From: Cristatella mucedo | Taxonomy: Eukaryota; Bryozoa; Phylactolaemata; Cristatellidae | Direction of reading: 5' to 3' | Assembly (NCBI GenBank): GCA_009760855.2 | Contig: WPIO01000022.1 | Span: 4,474,501 to 4,538,500 of the forward strand | Length of the DNA stretch: 64,000 bases | Part shown: positions 33,914-43,700 of the stretch, one piece after another | Layout of the letters: each line of letters opens with the position of its first letter | Numbering within the stretch: the stretch's first letter is position 1 | The notes under the pieces: generated by a model | Told to the model about the DNA's origin: nothing | Databases searched by the model: none | Seen by the model: the letters and a program-made list of their open reading frames with translations, nothing else | Translations under genes and position numbers: made by a program

Positions 33914-34897
33914 TTAACCAGAATTCAACAGTTTCCCGTAAGCTGGAACAAAAGCAGCCAGCCAAGCGTCGTTAGACGAAGCGAACCGGTTGACCCAATT
34001 GGCTGTCCTTGAAGCGTTGCACGTGTCGTAGTTGCATTTAGCCTGGCCTTCGTTGTTACTAACGAACGAGATGTCTTTGAGAAGGCACATGTCCGAGTTG
34101 AACATCACTCGCTTACCTAAGCCGTTCGTCCACAGCGAGACCAGCGAGCCGTTGCTACCTTCAGGAAGTGACGATTGGCGCCAACCGTGTTTCGCATCAA
34201 CCATTTTGACGAAGTAAGCGTTGTCAAGCGAGTCAGCATATATCGCCCACTGGCGGGAGATGCGATCGTTGGCCGGATTCCGGAGGCCGCCAAGCTCGTG
34301 AACCCCGAGAAGGGCCACGACCTCCCTATCGGAGAAGCCGAATTTCCGGCTAAAGAAGCCCGTGACGTGGTCGAGGCCCTGAGCGAACGAAGGGAACTCG
34401 TAGACGTCGGTCGTGTAGGGCGCCGTGGGGCAGTCTGTGCGGCCGTAGCGGAACTGCAACGACTTCGTGTGGTTAATTATGCGACCGGACCGGCTGTTAG
34501 CCAGCCGCTCGCCGACCAGCGTCGCCACGATGCCGGCCAGTACCCAAAGGTCACTGTAGCGGATGTACGGGTTACGCTTGCGCACGGACTCGAGTGCTTC
34601 GATGTAGCGGCGTAGGTGCAGATTGTTGGCGTCGTTGACGTTTATGCAGCCGGCGCATCTGCCGGTGACGCAGAACGGTGAAACGAGAGCCGCACGCGAA
34701 GCCGGTGACAAGCGGGCAGAACAAAACGCCATCCTCATCTGGCTCTGTCACGGAGTGGAGATCGTATTTTCTATGTCCGCGGCTATCGCGTCTTTTTGCT
34801 TCGGCGTCAGCGAGTAGGGCAGGCTTCCGATGCCGTTCAACCCGGTGCCAGCCGCAGCGCCGGCGAGCAGCAAAATGACGCAAAAAGAAGCCTTCAT
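33914..34897 (-). pseudogene. Broken copy of the secreted heme peroxidase gene
   Basis: Paralogue of the intact gene at 61051-62082. The start codon (34897-34895) and signal peptide survive (MKASFCVILLLAGAAAGTGL). After about residue 48 (ADIENTIS) the frame meets a TGA at about 34752, and several small indels between there and about 34660 scramble the part that should carry the distal Arg and His. From CVTGRCAGCINVNDANN onward the frame is open again for about 250 codons and keeps the proximal-His segment VVALLGVHELGGLRNP and FNSDMCLLKD. The frame also ends early: a TAA follows KLLNSG, about 17 residues before the end in the intact copy. Without the distal pocket the product could not be a normal peroxidase. 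Sequencing error cannot be excluded for each single indel, but the several lesions together make a pseudogene the better reading. Confidence 0.85.
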
Positions 34898-34952
34898 TCT
34901 CGAGCTCGCTTCCGCGAAGTAGCTGGCGAAGTCCTCAGTTGATGCAGCAGGG

Positions 34953-34976
34953 TATTTATAGTTGTGGATCGCGATC
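34953..34976 (-). promoter_or_regulatory. TATA box and upstream palindrome of the peroxidase pseudogene
   Basis: On the minus strand GATCGCGATC (34976-34967) is followed by TATAAATA (34960-34953), about 56 bases before the ATG. The same arrangement stands before the intact copy. Confidence 0.6.
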
Positions 34977-35111
34977 GATGCAGCCTGGCCTGATGCCTGG
35001 AGCCTCCGCCTTAATTCATCCGGTAATGACCAGTTGCCGCTCAGAATTTCGCTGAGCTCGTTGGTGCTGATCTGACAGTGCTGACAGTAGAACTGGTCAC
35101 GAGCGGCCTCT

Positions 35112-35390
35112 TACGAAACGACAACTACTCTCCTACTGCCGACTATGGCACATCTTTTTCAGTGGTCCTGAGCTGCTACTTCTATGCTACTCACTACCTC
35201 AACTGCTCTCCTGACTCTGCTTTGCTTTCAACTTTCTCTTTGTTGCGTGAGACGAAGTCTGCTGGCTACCGAATGCGTACCGAAAGCCGCTTAGGCTGTG
35301 AGTGCGCTATACAAAACTCTCCTGCGTAACACCCACATGGTCTTTATGACTTTGTGGAGTTACTGACGGAGATACATTACATTACCTGGG
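35112..35390 (+). mobile_element. LINE-A 3' end inserted upstream of the peroxidase pseudogene
   Basis: Codons LRNDNYSPTADYGTSFSVVL through RLGCECAIQNSPA and the LINE-A 3' untranslated end (GAGTTACTGACGGAGATACA). The right duplication copy lacks it: GGTCACGGCGGCTACTTAGG at 62295 runs on to AACACCCTAATAAC. The insertion therefore followed the duplication. Confidence 0.88.
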
Positions 35391-36075
35391 AACATCCTAA
35401 TGATGACACAGCAAAGCTGAAGAGTATTAAAGAGCCCCATTTTATGTTGCTCATACCTGTTTTCGTAAGCAGTCAGACATGTGGGTCATCTCAGTTACGC
35501 TCGAATGGGTGAAGCTCTCGAAAACGTCTCGCAAAGCTCCAGGTCGAGAAATCTAGTGAGTAACAGAGCACGAAGCTCTGCTAGATTATCTGGCACGTTG
35601 CCACGCAAATCTTTGTAGCCGTTTTAGCCGCTTCTGTTTGTATGCAGCTAGTAGAAGTCTACAGAGGCTTGTGCAGGTGAGCCGCAATCCAACGAAAAAC
35701 TCCACATCACGCGACTACCACAGCACAAATGTAGATAATGAGTTATGATGGATTTTACCGGACGTTCATTCATTAGGCTAGCCAGGAAGACGGAGTCACC
35801 TTTAATATCACTCACCCGTTCCGAAGTATTTTGTACTTGTAACTGCATGTAAAACCCAGTGCTCAATATTATGGTCACCTGCATTTTTGTTTTCCGGCCA
35901 ATGTGAGTTGAAGCATAGTTCCCTTACGAACGTTAATAGACCAGTGTGCCATTTCGGAGTTCATCATAAAATCCAGACATTGAATGAGGCATCTGACTGC
36001 TAGTCTTAAAGAGTACCGGAGGTTATCAGAGCTAAAGCAGTGATTGCAGGGCATGCTGGACACAATGGCTTGCTC

Positions 36076-38132
36076 TTCTTGGCAAATTCTTTTTCCGGTA
36101 TCAGGCAATGATAATACATGCTTGGCAATGTGCAATGTCACTGAGAGCATGCATTTAGAGTGACATGCAATAGCTAATAAGAAGATGCAATGGGCATCAT
36201 AGTAGAATTAGAGTCGAGCGTTTGGTAGCACCGACTCTCTCTACCCCAATAAACTGGTTTACTCGACGGATATAAGAGTGACTCCAGCAGTTCAGCGATC
36301 TCAGGTTCTACTCCTGATTGGCCTCTCTCAGGCTGAGCTTGATGTTGGTCTGATGATGGATCTAGAACTATCCATGGTCATGGTCCTGATGAAAAGTCTG
36401 TAGACCGCGCTCGAAGCAAACAGGGTCCGTTACAAACTACTCGACAGGGCAGATTGAAGTGATTTCGTAAAATTCAGCTACAATATGACGAAATAGAGAT
36501 TGACCAATATTTGGGTAGCTACGATGGTGAGCACATCCACTCTTCCAAACGTGCTCTAACCTTACTGAGATATCATTGCTAAGGCTGTGGTGGTGAGAAC
36601 ATCCGCTTTTCCCAATGAGCTCTAAAACTATTGTGATATCGTTGCTAAGGTGCCGTAGCGGCTTTTCAGCTCACTCCTTTCCCACAAGCAGGGCGTTCGT
36701 AGCAGCGCCAGCTCTTGCCGACACGTTGAAATCGCCGATGAAATAGTTGCCTCGAGGATCCGCTAGCTCGTGACAGATATTGACCATGTACACATAATTA
36801 TTGAATCGCTCGTCTGCTATAGCAGATAGACTATGACCCCACAGTTACTATTCATGGTCCCTCAGTTACAACGATAGCACACCGGTTGTGTGGAAGTTGA
36901 TGGTTGGCGGTCATTAAAAGCTACATTTCGTAATAGTCAGTATGCTGTGCACAGGCCTTTAAATGACATTGGTTGTTCCCCGACGGCTGACACTTGACAC
37001 CTTTAATCCGACATTGCTGCTGAATAGACTGTTCGACCATATTTATTTTGGAATTGTTACCTTCATTTATGGACGCTCTTTATTGCTTTTCGCCGTTTCT
37101 TAGGTGGCAAGCAGTTATTGTATGGACGAAGGAATTTCGTGAGGATCACATGCAGCTCGTTTGCTACTTACTTTGCCGAGGAAGCAGAATTTGGCAGATA
37201 TAAATGCATCCATACTTTGATATTATTGCCAAGATAGCGTTCTAGCTTGCAAGCGATATTGTGCGCTTCCGCTGTGCTGGTCTCACGGTCCCATCATCGA
37301 AGGGCATCCCTGAATCCTTCAAGGGGAGATGACGTCTGCGCCATCCTGCCTTTTGCGCAGCCCAAGTGAGTCTTTCTTGGCACTCGAGAAATCGTTGTTC
37401 CACTGGCATCACACATCACGTGACCTGCTGTTAAGAGAGTTAGAGGCGACATCTTGCTGCCTCGTTGAAGCGCAGAATACGTCTTCCTATCGCAAAGGAA
37501 ATCATCGTTCCGAAAGCAAGCCAATCGAATGAATGGCACTGAGTCTGTGGGATGGCAAAACAAGTAGATGCTTCTGGGGGTGGGGTTAGGACCAATCTCG
37601 GCCTGGCTCATTTAATACCGTCGTAGCTGAAATGCAATCAGCAGTCTCTCTCGTCGCATCGCCGCTTGCGAGCGATAAGAGACAAAAACGACGAAAGGCC
37701 AAAGGTTACAAGCTTAGTGCCGTTTGGCGTGGATACGACCCGGCTCTTTTCGCCGCCCGTCATGTCGGCTTGCTGTGCGAAACGTGCAGGCTCCGGGGGG
37801 CGCGAAATGCAACTCCGTCCCTGACGGCCGTGTCCAACCTACTGCTGGGGCCGGCTGAGAAGTATCGAGGTGTGGCTGTCTTGAGTCGGCCTGAGACACC
37901 TCCATAACCGCCGTCTAGCTGGACGCCCACAGAACAACCGAGTCGCCGTTACAAACGTCATGTGCAGCTGTTTTTTAGGTTGTTCTTCAAAACCGGAATG
38001 AATCAGTGCTGCTATTGCTGCTCTTGCCGATGCAGTTTTTCCAATTTTTAGCAACACGATTGCACAGCCAGCTTAGAGTGCGGCGTCAAGAGTGTGAACA
38101 GAAACATTACAGTCTTCGGCATTCTGCAGTGT
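36076..38132. other. Unassigned DNA that interrupts the left duplication copy
   Basis: Begins where homology to the right copy is lost. Minus-strand codons GNYFIGDFNVSARAGA at about 36770-36710 resemble the GDFN core of an APE-type endonuclease, so a further LINE remnant is possible. Overlapping ORFs at 37294-37905 have no recognisable domain. Confidence 0.35.
36523..36652 (+). repeat. Two-copy imperfect tandem repeat, unit about 65 bases
   Basis: GATGGTGAGCACATCCACTC...GAGATATCATTGCTAAGG is followed at once by GGTGGTGAGAACATCCGCTT...GTGATATCGTTGCTAAGG. The copies differ at several places. Confidence 0.75.
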
Positions 38133-38134
38133 TT

Positions 38135-38284
38135 CCTATAATTCATTTGTATAGCGCCCCAAGAGAACAAAATCTCTATTCAGGGGCTTCACATATGCCT
38201 CAGGGCTCGAGCCCACGACCTCAGCCAGACCTTGGTCGGGGCGAGCACCTTAACCGCTGGACCAACCCAGCTCGGCAGCTGCAT
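38135..38284 (-). mobile_element. SINE-A copy
   Basis: Minus-strand GAGCTGGGTTGGTCCAGCGG (A box), GTGGGCTCGAGCCCTGAGGC (B-box region), GAAGCCCCTGAATAGAGATT and TTCTCTTGGGGCGCTATACA. Good preservation. Confidence 0.9.
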
Positions 38285-38299
38285 GAGAAGTCGATAGCC

Positions 38300-39315
38300 G
38301 AGGCGATATTCCTCTCTGTTGGCTCCTTGGCAGTCTCTTAAAAAATGCGGCGATTGCGATATCGAGCCACCTGACAGGTGTTCGCATTAAATCTTAGTTA
38401 TCAAATTCGCCGTCACATCTCTGCAGAGTGCTTAGCCAATTGACGTCGAGGCCCGAACCACTCGTAGCACCCTCTCCGGCCCTTGCATCCTCAACTAAAC
38501 CAGCTCGACTTGGAAAAGCTGCACACATGCCCTCGCTACGGCCGGACTTCCTATTCTGTCGATTGTCGCAAAGGCGACACCCGCTGCAATCGCGAGCTCC
38601 TCTTTATCGCGTTGCCATGCAACCGGTAGGTGAGCGCGTTCCAGAATTAAGCTTTCACAAACTTACCGGCTGCGATTCGGTCACCTGCGACCCTGGGTTT
38701 AACGATCGTAGACGCAGCCTAATCGGCTGCTCAAAAGCATTTATCATTAATCGAGACAATGCGGTGGAGCTCTTTAGCACGGCATGCGCTGCACTGGTTG
38801 CCATGACATGGAGAACGAATGGCTCAATGCTCAGCCAAGCCGACGTCAGCAATCGTGCTAGTGCTCGACGGGTCGGCCTCTGTTTTCCCCAGGTGCCGGG
38901 CTGCAGAGGCGACTCCGACAGCCCTGCTCAGAATGATTAGCGAGATACCTTGACTATTATTAGTGCCTCGTGAGTAGCGTTTGCATAGTCTCAAGTGCGG
39001 TACGGCCTAAGTTATTGCTGATTTAACCGATCTAAGGCTTAAACGATCCGCGTATGCAGTATTCGTCTTCACATCTTCTTTCAGTACCCCACCGAAGTCG
39101 ACGAACTGCTCGGCCATCACCGACGCTACCACGGAGGGTTTCTGTTTTTTTTTCATGTGCCTAAATTGCTGAAAACTGGCAGCTGAGTAACTGCCGTCGC
39201 GCTCAACTCTTTAAATGTCGCGGCTTTTTGGATTCCTAAAACTTTTTTTAATCTTGTTCTCTTTCTGGCTTAAGGTAAGTTGGCTGCCATATCATCTGAT
39301 AGTTGGCGGTGATAC
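38300..39315 (+). repeat. Local direct duplication, copy 1, with shared ORF
   Basis: Collinear with 40990-42670. Anchors: GATATCGAGCCACCTGACAG, CTAAACCAGCTCGACTTGGA, CCATGCAACCGGTAGGTGAG, and at the far end GCCATCACCGACGCTACC. An ORF starting at ATG 38619 aligns with the ORF at 41280 without a gap for about 75 codons. Its product includes LSFHKLTGCDSVTCDPG. FHxLTGCDS is a motif I associate with a transposon-borne domain in marine invertebrates, but the match is short. Confidence 0.75.
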
Positions 39316-39424
39316 CAGGCGGCAATTCATCGGCTGCATCACAAGTTGTTTGTCTTTCGGTTCCTCACACTCTCAATCGCTGCACTCTTATTCTACGCAA
39401 TTTGAGTATCCCAAATGATAATTA

Positions 39425-40972
39425 GAATAATTGTAATCCATTTGTGCAGCGCCTTAAATAAATTAATCTCCCTTTCTAGGCATTTTTATAGATGCCTTAT
39501 GGAATGCGTGACCAAATGATTAGTGGTAATATTTGCAATGCCACAAAACACAACATTATTAGATGTTACATAAGCAGGGTCACCGTGTCGATAGAAACGT
39601 TGAGTAGCAGTAAGCACAGAGTCAGCACAGAGTCAGAGCCTTTGCACACAACAGACGTATTACAAGGACCCACTAAACGCTGTATTAAACAGGGTTTTTG
39701 AAATGTCCAAGTCAAGGGATGCAGTGACATCATTCGGGAATGAGTTCGACGCTTTAGAGCATATGAACTATAGGTACGGTCACCAAAGGTTTTGAGGTTC
39801 CGCACCAGATGTAGCTAAACAATTTGATCCGAACTGTTGGTGATACGATGCTTGGTCGGTTTGTTGAGTAGCTTTGATGGATAGGCTAGTGCCAGATAAT
39901 GAAGGGACCTGACAGAAAGTAAAAAAAAAAAAAACGTTTAAATTGATTCGCCGCTTGACTGGGAGCCAGAGGAGGTCGGTGAGAAATGGTTTCATGTGGC
40001 AACTTAGACGCTGCCAACAGACATGCCTAGCTGCAGAGTTTCGGACCAACTGTAAGTGTATGATTTCACCCACCGGTAGACCAGTAATCCGCGATTGTAG
40101 AAGTCAAGGTGGCATGTCACAAATACATAGATCAATTTGGGTACAACATCCCTGTCTAAGCAAGCCCAAACTTTCGCAATGCCGTGCAGGTGGAAGCAGG
40201 CAGACTTGACTGTGAAGCTGATGCGGTCATCTACTTTAAGGCCGCTTTGCAACAGGAGCCTAGATTACGTGCAGAGGCAATAGCAGGTGTGCTGACGGTA
40301 CCTATTTTGAGCGATGCTTGTTTACAGTTTCTGAGAAAAAACTTCGCTTTCATGCAACTAGTCATTTGGTTATATATATTGTCATTTAATTTGAGAACCC
40401 CTGCTGCTATCCCCGTACGTATGTAAGCAATACATGCAGCAAGGGTGCGTGAGAGAATTCGGCGTACTGGAGAGCTAGGCGGCATCAAAGCAAAGGTACA
40501 ATTGAGTGTCATCTGCATAGAGGTGAAAGCCTAGGATGTGCCTGGCAATCACATTTGCAAGAAGGAGAGTATAAGCTGTGAAAAGAACCGAACCAAGCAC
40601 AGTGCCCTGAGGTGCACCGTGCTTCATTGATTCCTCGAATGACCTCTATCCGTTCACATTCATACTCCAACTGAAATAGGGTATGAACCGTGGCAGTACA
40701 ATGCCAATGATGTCCAGGGGAGATGAGGAGCGATCGAGAACGACTCGGTGATTAATTACATCAAACGCTGCCGAAAGATCAAGCAAAACAAGCAGCGAAA
40801 TTGTACCCGAATCTGCATTCACGAGAAGACCGTTATACATCCTACGAAACGCTGACTCTGCAGAGTTATTAGTTCTGAATCCAGACTGAACTAGACTAGC
40901 TAGGCTTGAATTTTCTATATAAGCAGTCTGCGATGTTCTTCGGCGTTTTATTGGCTGTACGAGAATTCAATA
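39425..40972 (-). mobile_element. LINE-B, RT to 3' end, with intact YADD
   Basis: Minus-strand blocks in order: QSGFRTNNSAESAFRRMYNG (about 40900-40840), LLVLLDLSAAFDVINHRVVL (about 40790-40735), APQGTVLGSVLF (about 40610-40575), GFHLYADDTQLYLCFD (about 40530-40485), DDRISFTVKSACFHLHGIAK and RDVVPKLIYVFVT (about 40230-40105). The C-terminal domain and 3' end reach about 39425, with the AGATTAATTTATTTAAGGCG stem-loop. Catalytic residues survive, but frameshifts and stops separate the blocks. Confidence 0.88.
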
Positions 40973-40989
40973 GCCGCACCGGTAGTCCT

Positions 40990-42672
40990 CTCAGGTCTAT
41001 CTTAAAAATACGACGACAGCGATATCGAGCAGCCTGACAGATGTTTGCATTAAATCTTAGTTATCACTGAATTCGCTGTTAAGTCTCCATAGAGCTTCTA
41101 GCCAATCACCACTGAAGCCAGCACCACTCCTGCCCGCCCCGTCCAAACTTCTACCCTCTACTAAACCAGCTCGACTAAGAAAAGCTGCACGCACCTTCGC
41201 CACTGCGGGACTTCCTGTTTTGTCAACTTTCGCCATGCGACACCTGCAGCAACCGTGAGCATCTCGTTCTCACGTTTCCATGCAACCGGTAGGTGAGCGA
41301 ATTACAGCGTTTAGCTTTCACAAGCTCATCAGCCCCGACTCGATCACCTGCGACCCCGGGTGTACCGACGGTAGACTCAGACTAAGCGACTGCTCGAAAG
41401 CATTCGCCGTGATTCGAAACAATGTGACTGAGCTCCTTAGCACGGCGTGCACTGCACTCGTCGCCATGACTCGAAGGCTGAACGGCGCTCAGCCAAGCTG
41501 AAGTCGGCAATCATGCTTGTGCTCGGCCAAGAGGCCAGTGGAGGGCAGAGGAGACTTTCACAGCCAGGCTCAGGAGGATTAGCTGGATACCCTGATTATC
41601 ATTCATGCCGCATGAGTAGCCTTTACCAAATCTCGTGCGGGGTACCAAGTAATTCAAGCTGATTTCATGGATCTACGACTTGACTGTCTCGCTGGTACAG
41701 AATTATCCTTCCCACCTTCTGTCTGTAGTCCGCTGATCTGCTCAGATCTCGCCTCCAGCTAGTCCTGAGAGCGTCGGCGATCGCCAAATGCAGTGAGCTG
41801 TGCAAATGCAGTAAGCTGTGCACCATGTGCGGATTTCCACAGTAGACTACGCCCGTTCCAATACTCAATTATTGAGGAAAACAGTTGTAGAGTTCTCAGG
41901 AGTTAAGCAGGCTCGCGGCCAAACCAGAGGATGACGAACGCTTTATAATTGAACAAGCGCAAAGCAAGACCTATTTTCTTCTGCTGCTTCTTTGCCGCAC
42001 AACGCCGTATCACCTTGCTTGTCCTGCTATGAACTCGCTGGACATTAGGTACGACCGTGCGCCTTTCGCTTCGAGCTCGATAACGTAACCCTCCTGTTCT
42101 TTTTCGTGTTTGCTGAATGTTTCTGCAAGAGTTACGTACTTGACCACTAGCAGAACGCACAAGGGTTTAGAGAGAGTTGGTCGGGCTAGAGTGAAATCAC
42201 TATCGCAGTTACTAACTCCATCAGACGTTTTACGGCTAGAACGACTGAAAATTTTACCAAGATCTCCAAAAGCTCTGAGGTGAGAACTGCTGCTAATCTT
42301 TTTAAACTAATTCTGCTAAGGTCAGCGTTGCCCACTGTGATCACATCAAACGAAGACCTCTGGAATGCCTGCCAACTGTGCGCTAAGCTGTTAGCTGTTG
42401 GGAGCTTGATATTGACGCACTCGCACTGGACTATTTACACAACTACTGATACTCTGCCAAAGTCGATGATTCTCTCGGCTATCACCGACGCAACCCAGGG
42501 CGGTTTTCCTTTTCATAAATCGCCTAAATCTCTCGAAACCGGTAGTGGAGTGAGCGTCTCGTGCTCTGAGCTCTTTAAATCTCCCGGCCTTCTTAGTTCC
42601 ACTATTTTTTGAACATCTCGCTCTCTTTTTGACTAGCGGCTAGTTGTCGATATCATCTGAAATTTGGCTCCC
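40990..42672 (+). repeat. Local direct duplication, copy 2, with about 760 extra bases
   Basis: Matches 38300-39315 at both ends. The stretch from about 41690 to 42440 has no counterpart in copy 1. The ORF 41280-41501 (MQPVGERITAFSFHKLISPD and onward) parallels the ORF of copy 1, with many differences at third codon positions, and stops at a TGA just after NGAQPS. The unique insert has no clear identity. Confidence 0.72.
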
Positions 42673-43165
42673 GCAACGCAGCAAGGGTTTGTAGAGAATT
42701 CGACGTACCGAAGGGTTGGGAGGGATCAAAGCAAAGGTACAACCGGGTGTCATCTGCATAGAAGTCAAAGACTATATTGTGCTTGGCATTCGTGCCGGCA
42801 ATACGAACAGTTTGAACTGTGAAAAAAAAGCAACCGAGCACAGAGCCCTGGGGGGGGGTGTTCTTCGGATAACTTATGTCTGTTTACATTATTGCTCTGG
42901 AGTATCCGACTGAGATAAGATGTGAACCATTGCAGTTGAGTACCAGTGGTGCCAAGGCAATATGGGAGGCACTCGAGAAGGACTTGTTGATCAATTGTAT
43001 GAAATGCTGCCAAAAGATCAATTAAAATAAGCAGAGACTTTACCCAAATCTGCATTCATGAGAAGGTCATCATACACCCTAAGCAATGCTGACTCTGCAG
43101 AGCGATTTGCTCTCAATCCAGACTGGAGCACGACTTGCAAGGTTTGAGCTTTTAATTAAATTCAA
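42673..43165 (-). mobile_element. LINE-B RT fragment
   Basis: Minus-strand SGLRANRSAESALLRVYDDL (about 43125-43065), a broken motif A, PPPQGSVLGCFFF (about 42860-42825) and IVFDFYADDTRLYLCFDPSQ (about 42780-42720). YADD is intact but the frame is broken between blocks, and both ends are missing. Confidence 0.82.
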
Positions 43166-43189
43166 GCTAAAGCTAAAGTCGAAGAGCTA

Positions 43190-43318
43190 GGAGAATCAAT
43201 TTTCGCTTCCCCAGCTGCTTGTCCTGAAATTACTTTCTACGGACCATGTCCGGCTATTACAAGCCGGTACATGAGTGCTAGTGTGTGTGTGTGTGTGTGT
43301 TTAAGCGTGCGCGCATGT

Positions 43319-43349
<31 letters not shown>

Positions 43350-43700
43350 CGTGCGTGCAGACGAATTAAATGGTTCCAATTCCTTTGAAAACTAAATAGT
43401 CACTTTTCATAAGCACGGCTGGTTAAATTTCTCGCAATTTAGATAAACGTTATCTTTGCCTCTTGGTCCACTTTCGGATGGCGTGTGATGAACAAACGAA
43501 CATTAAAAACGATTTTTTCAGTGAGGAGCTCAACCTAAAAATTCAAGGAATGGCACGATGCCATTAATGAGCATGGAAAGTCAATATGCGGAGCTAGTTT
43601 TCTGAGCCATCGAATAGTAGGGCAACCTTTGGGGTGAGCATGCTTCAAGCTGGCCTGCTCACAAGAAATGACTTTCACTGCCTATTACATTTTCACGCCA
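43190..43700 (+). repeat. Continuation of the left segmental duplication (weaker match)
   Basis: A (GT)n run followed by GTTCCAATTCCTTTGAAAAC, then TTAAATTTCTCGCAATTTAG and GGTCCACTTTCGGATGG, parallels 63490-63900 (GTTCCAAATCTTTTGAGAAT, TAGATTTCTCATGATTCAG, GGGTCCACGTTTAGATT). The (GT)n lies at 43281-43350 here. In the right copy these bases directly follow the main duplicated block. Confidence 0.6.
43281..43350. repeat. (GT)n microsatellite, interrupted
   Basis: GT runs broken by TTTAAGCGTGCGCGCA near the middle. Counterpart of the pure (GT)n at 63544. Confidence 0.93.

Larger units (their letters stand above)
27655..36075 (+). repeat. Segmental duplication, left copy
   Basis: Collinear with 54305-63445 in the same orientation. 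Anchors on the left copy include 28265-28440 (CGCTACAGCACCGCTGTTGA and onward), 29400-29570 (ACGCTCGTCCTAGATC, TTATGCAAACTAAAAG), 30235-30360 (GTTAGCAATAATTAGTTG), 31550-31680 (AGGCATACAAGTTTGG), 31790-31990 (GTCGCCATCCCTGCTGC), the peroxidase locus, and 35960-36050 (AAATCCAGACATTGAATG). Many substitutions and indels separate the two, so the event is not recent. Confidence 0.88.

Noticed and set aside
34175-34615. 146-codon plus-strand ORF opposite the peroxidase pseudogene
   Set aside because: Shadow frame of GC-rich coding sequence on the minus strand; a similar shadow (61489-61806) lies opposite the intact gene.
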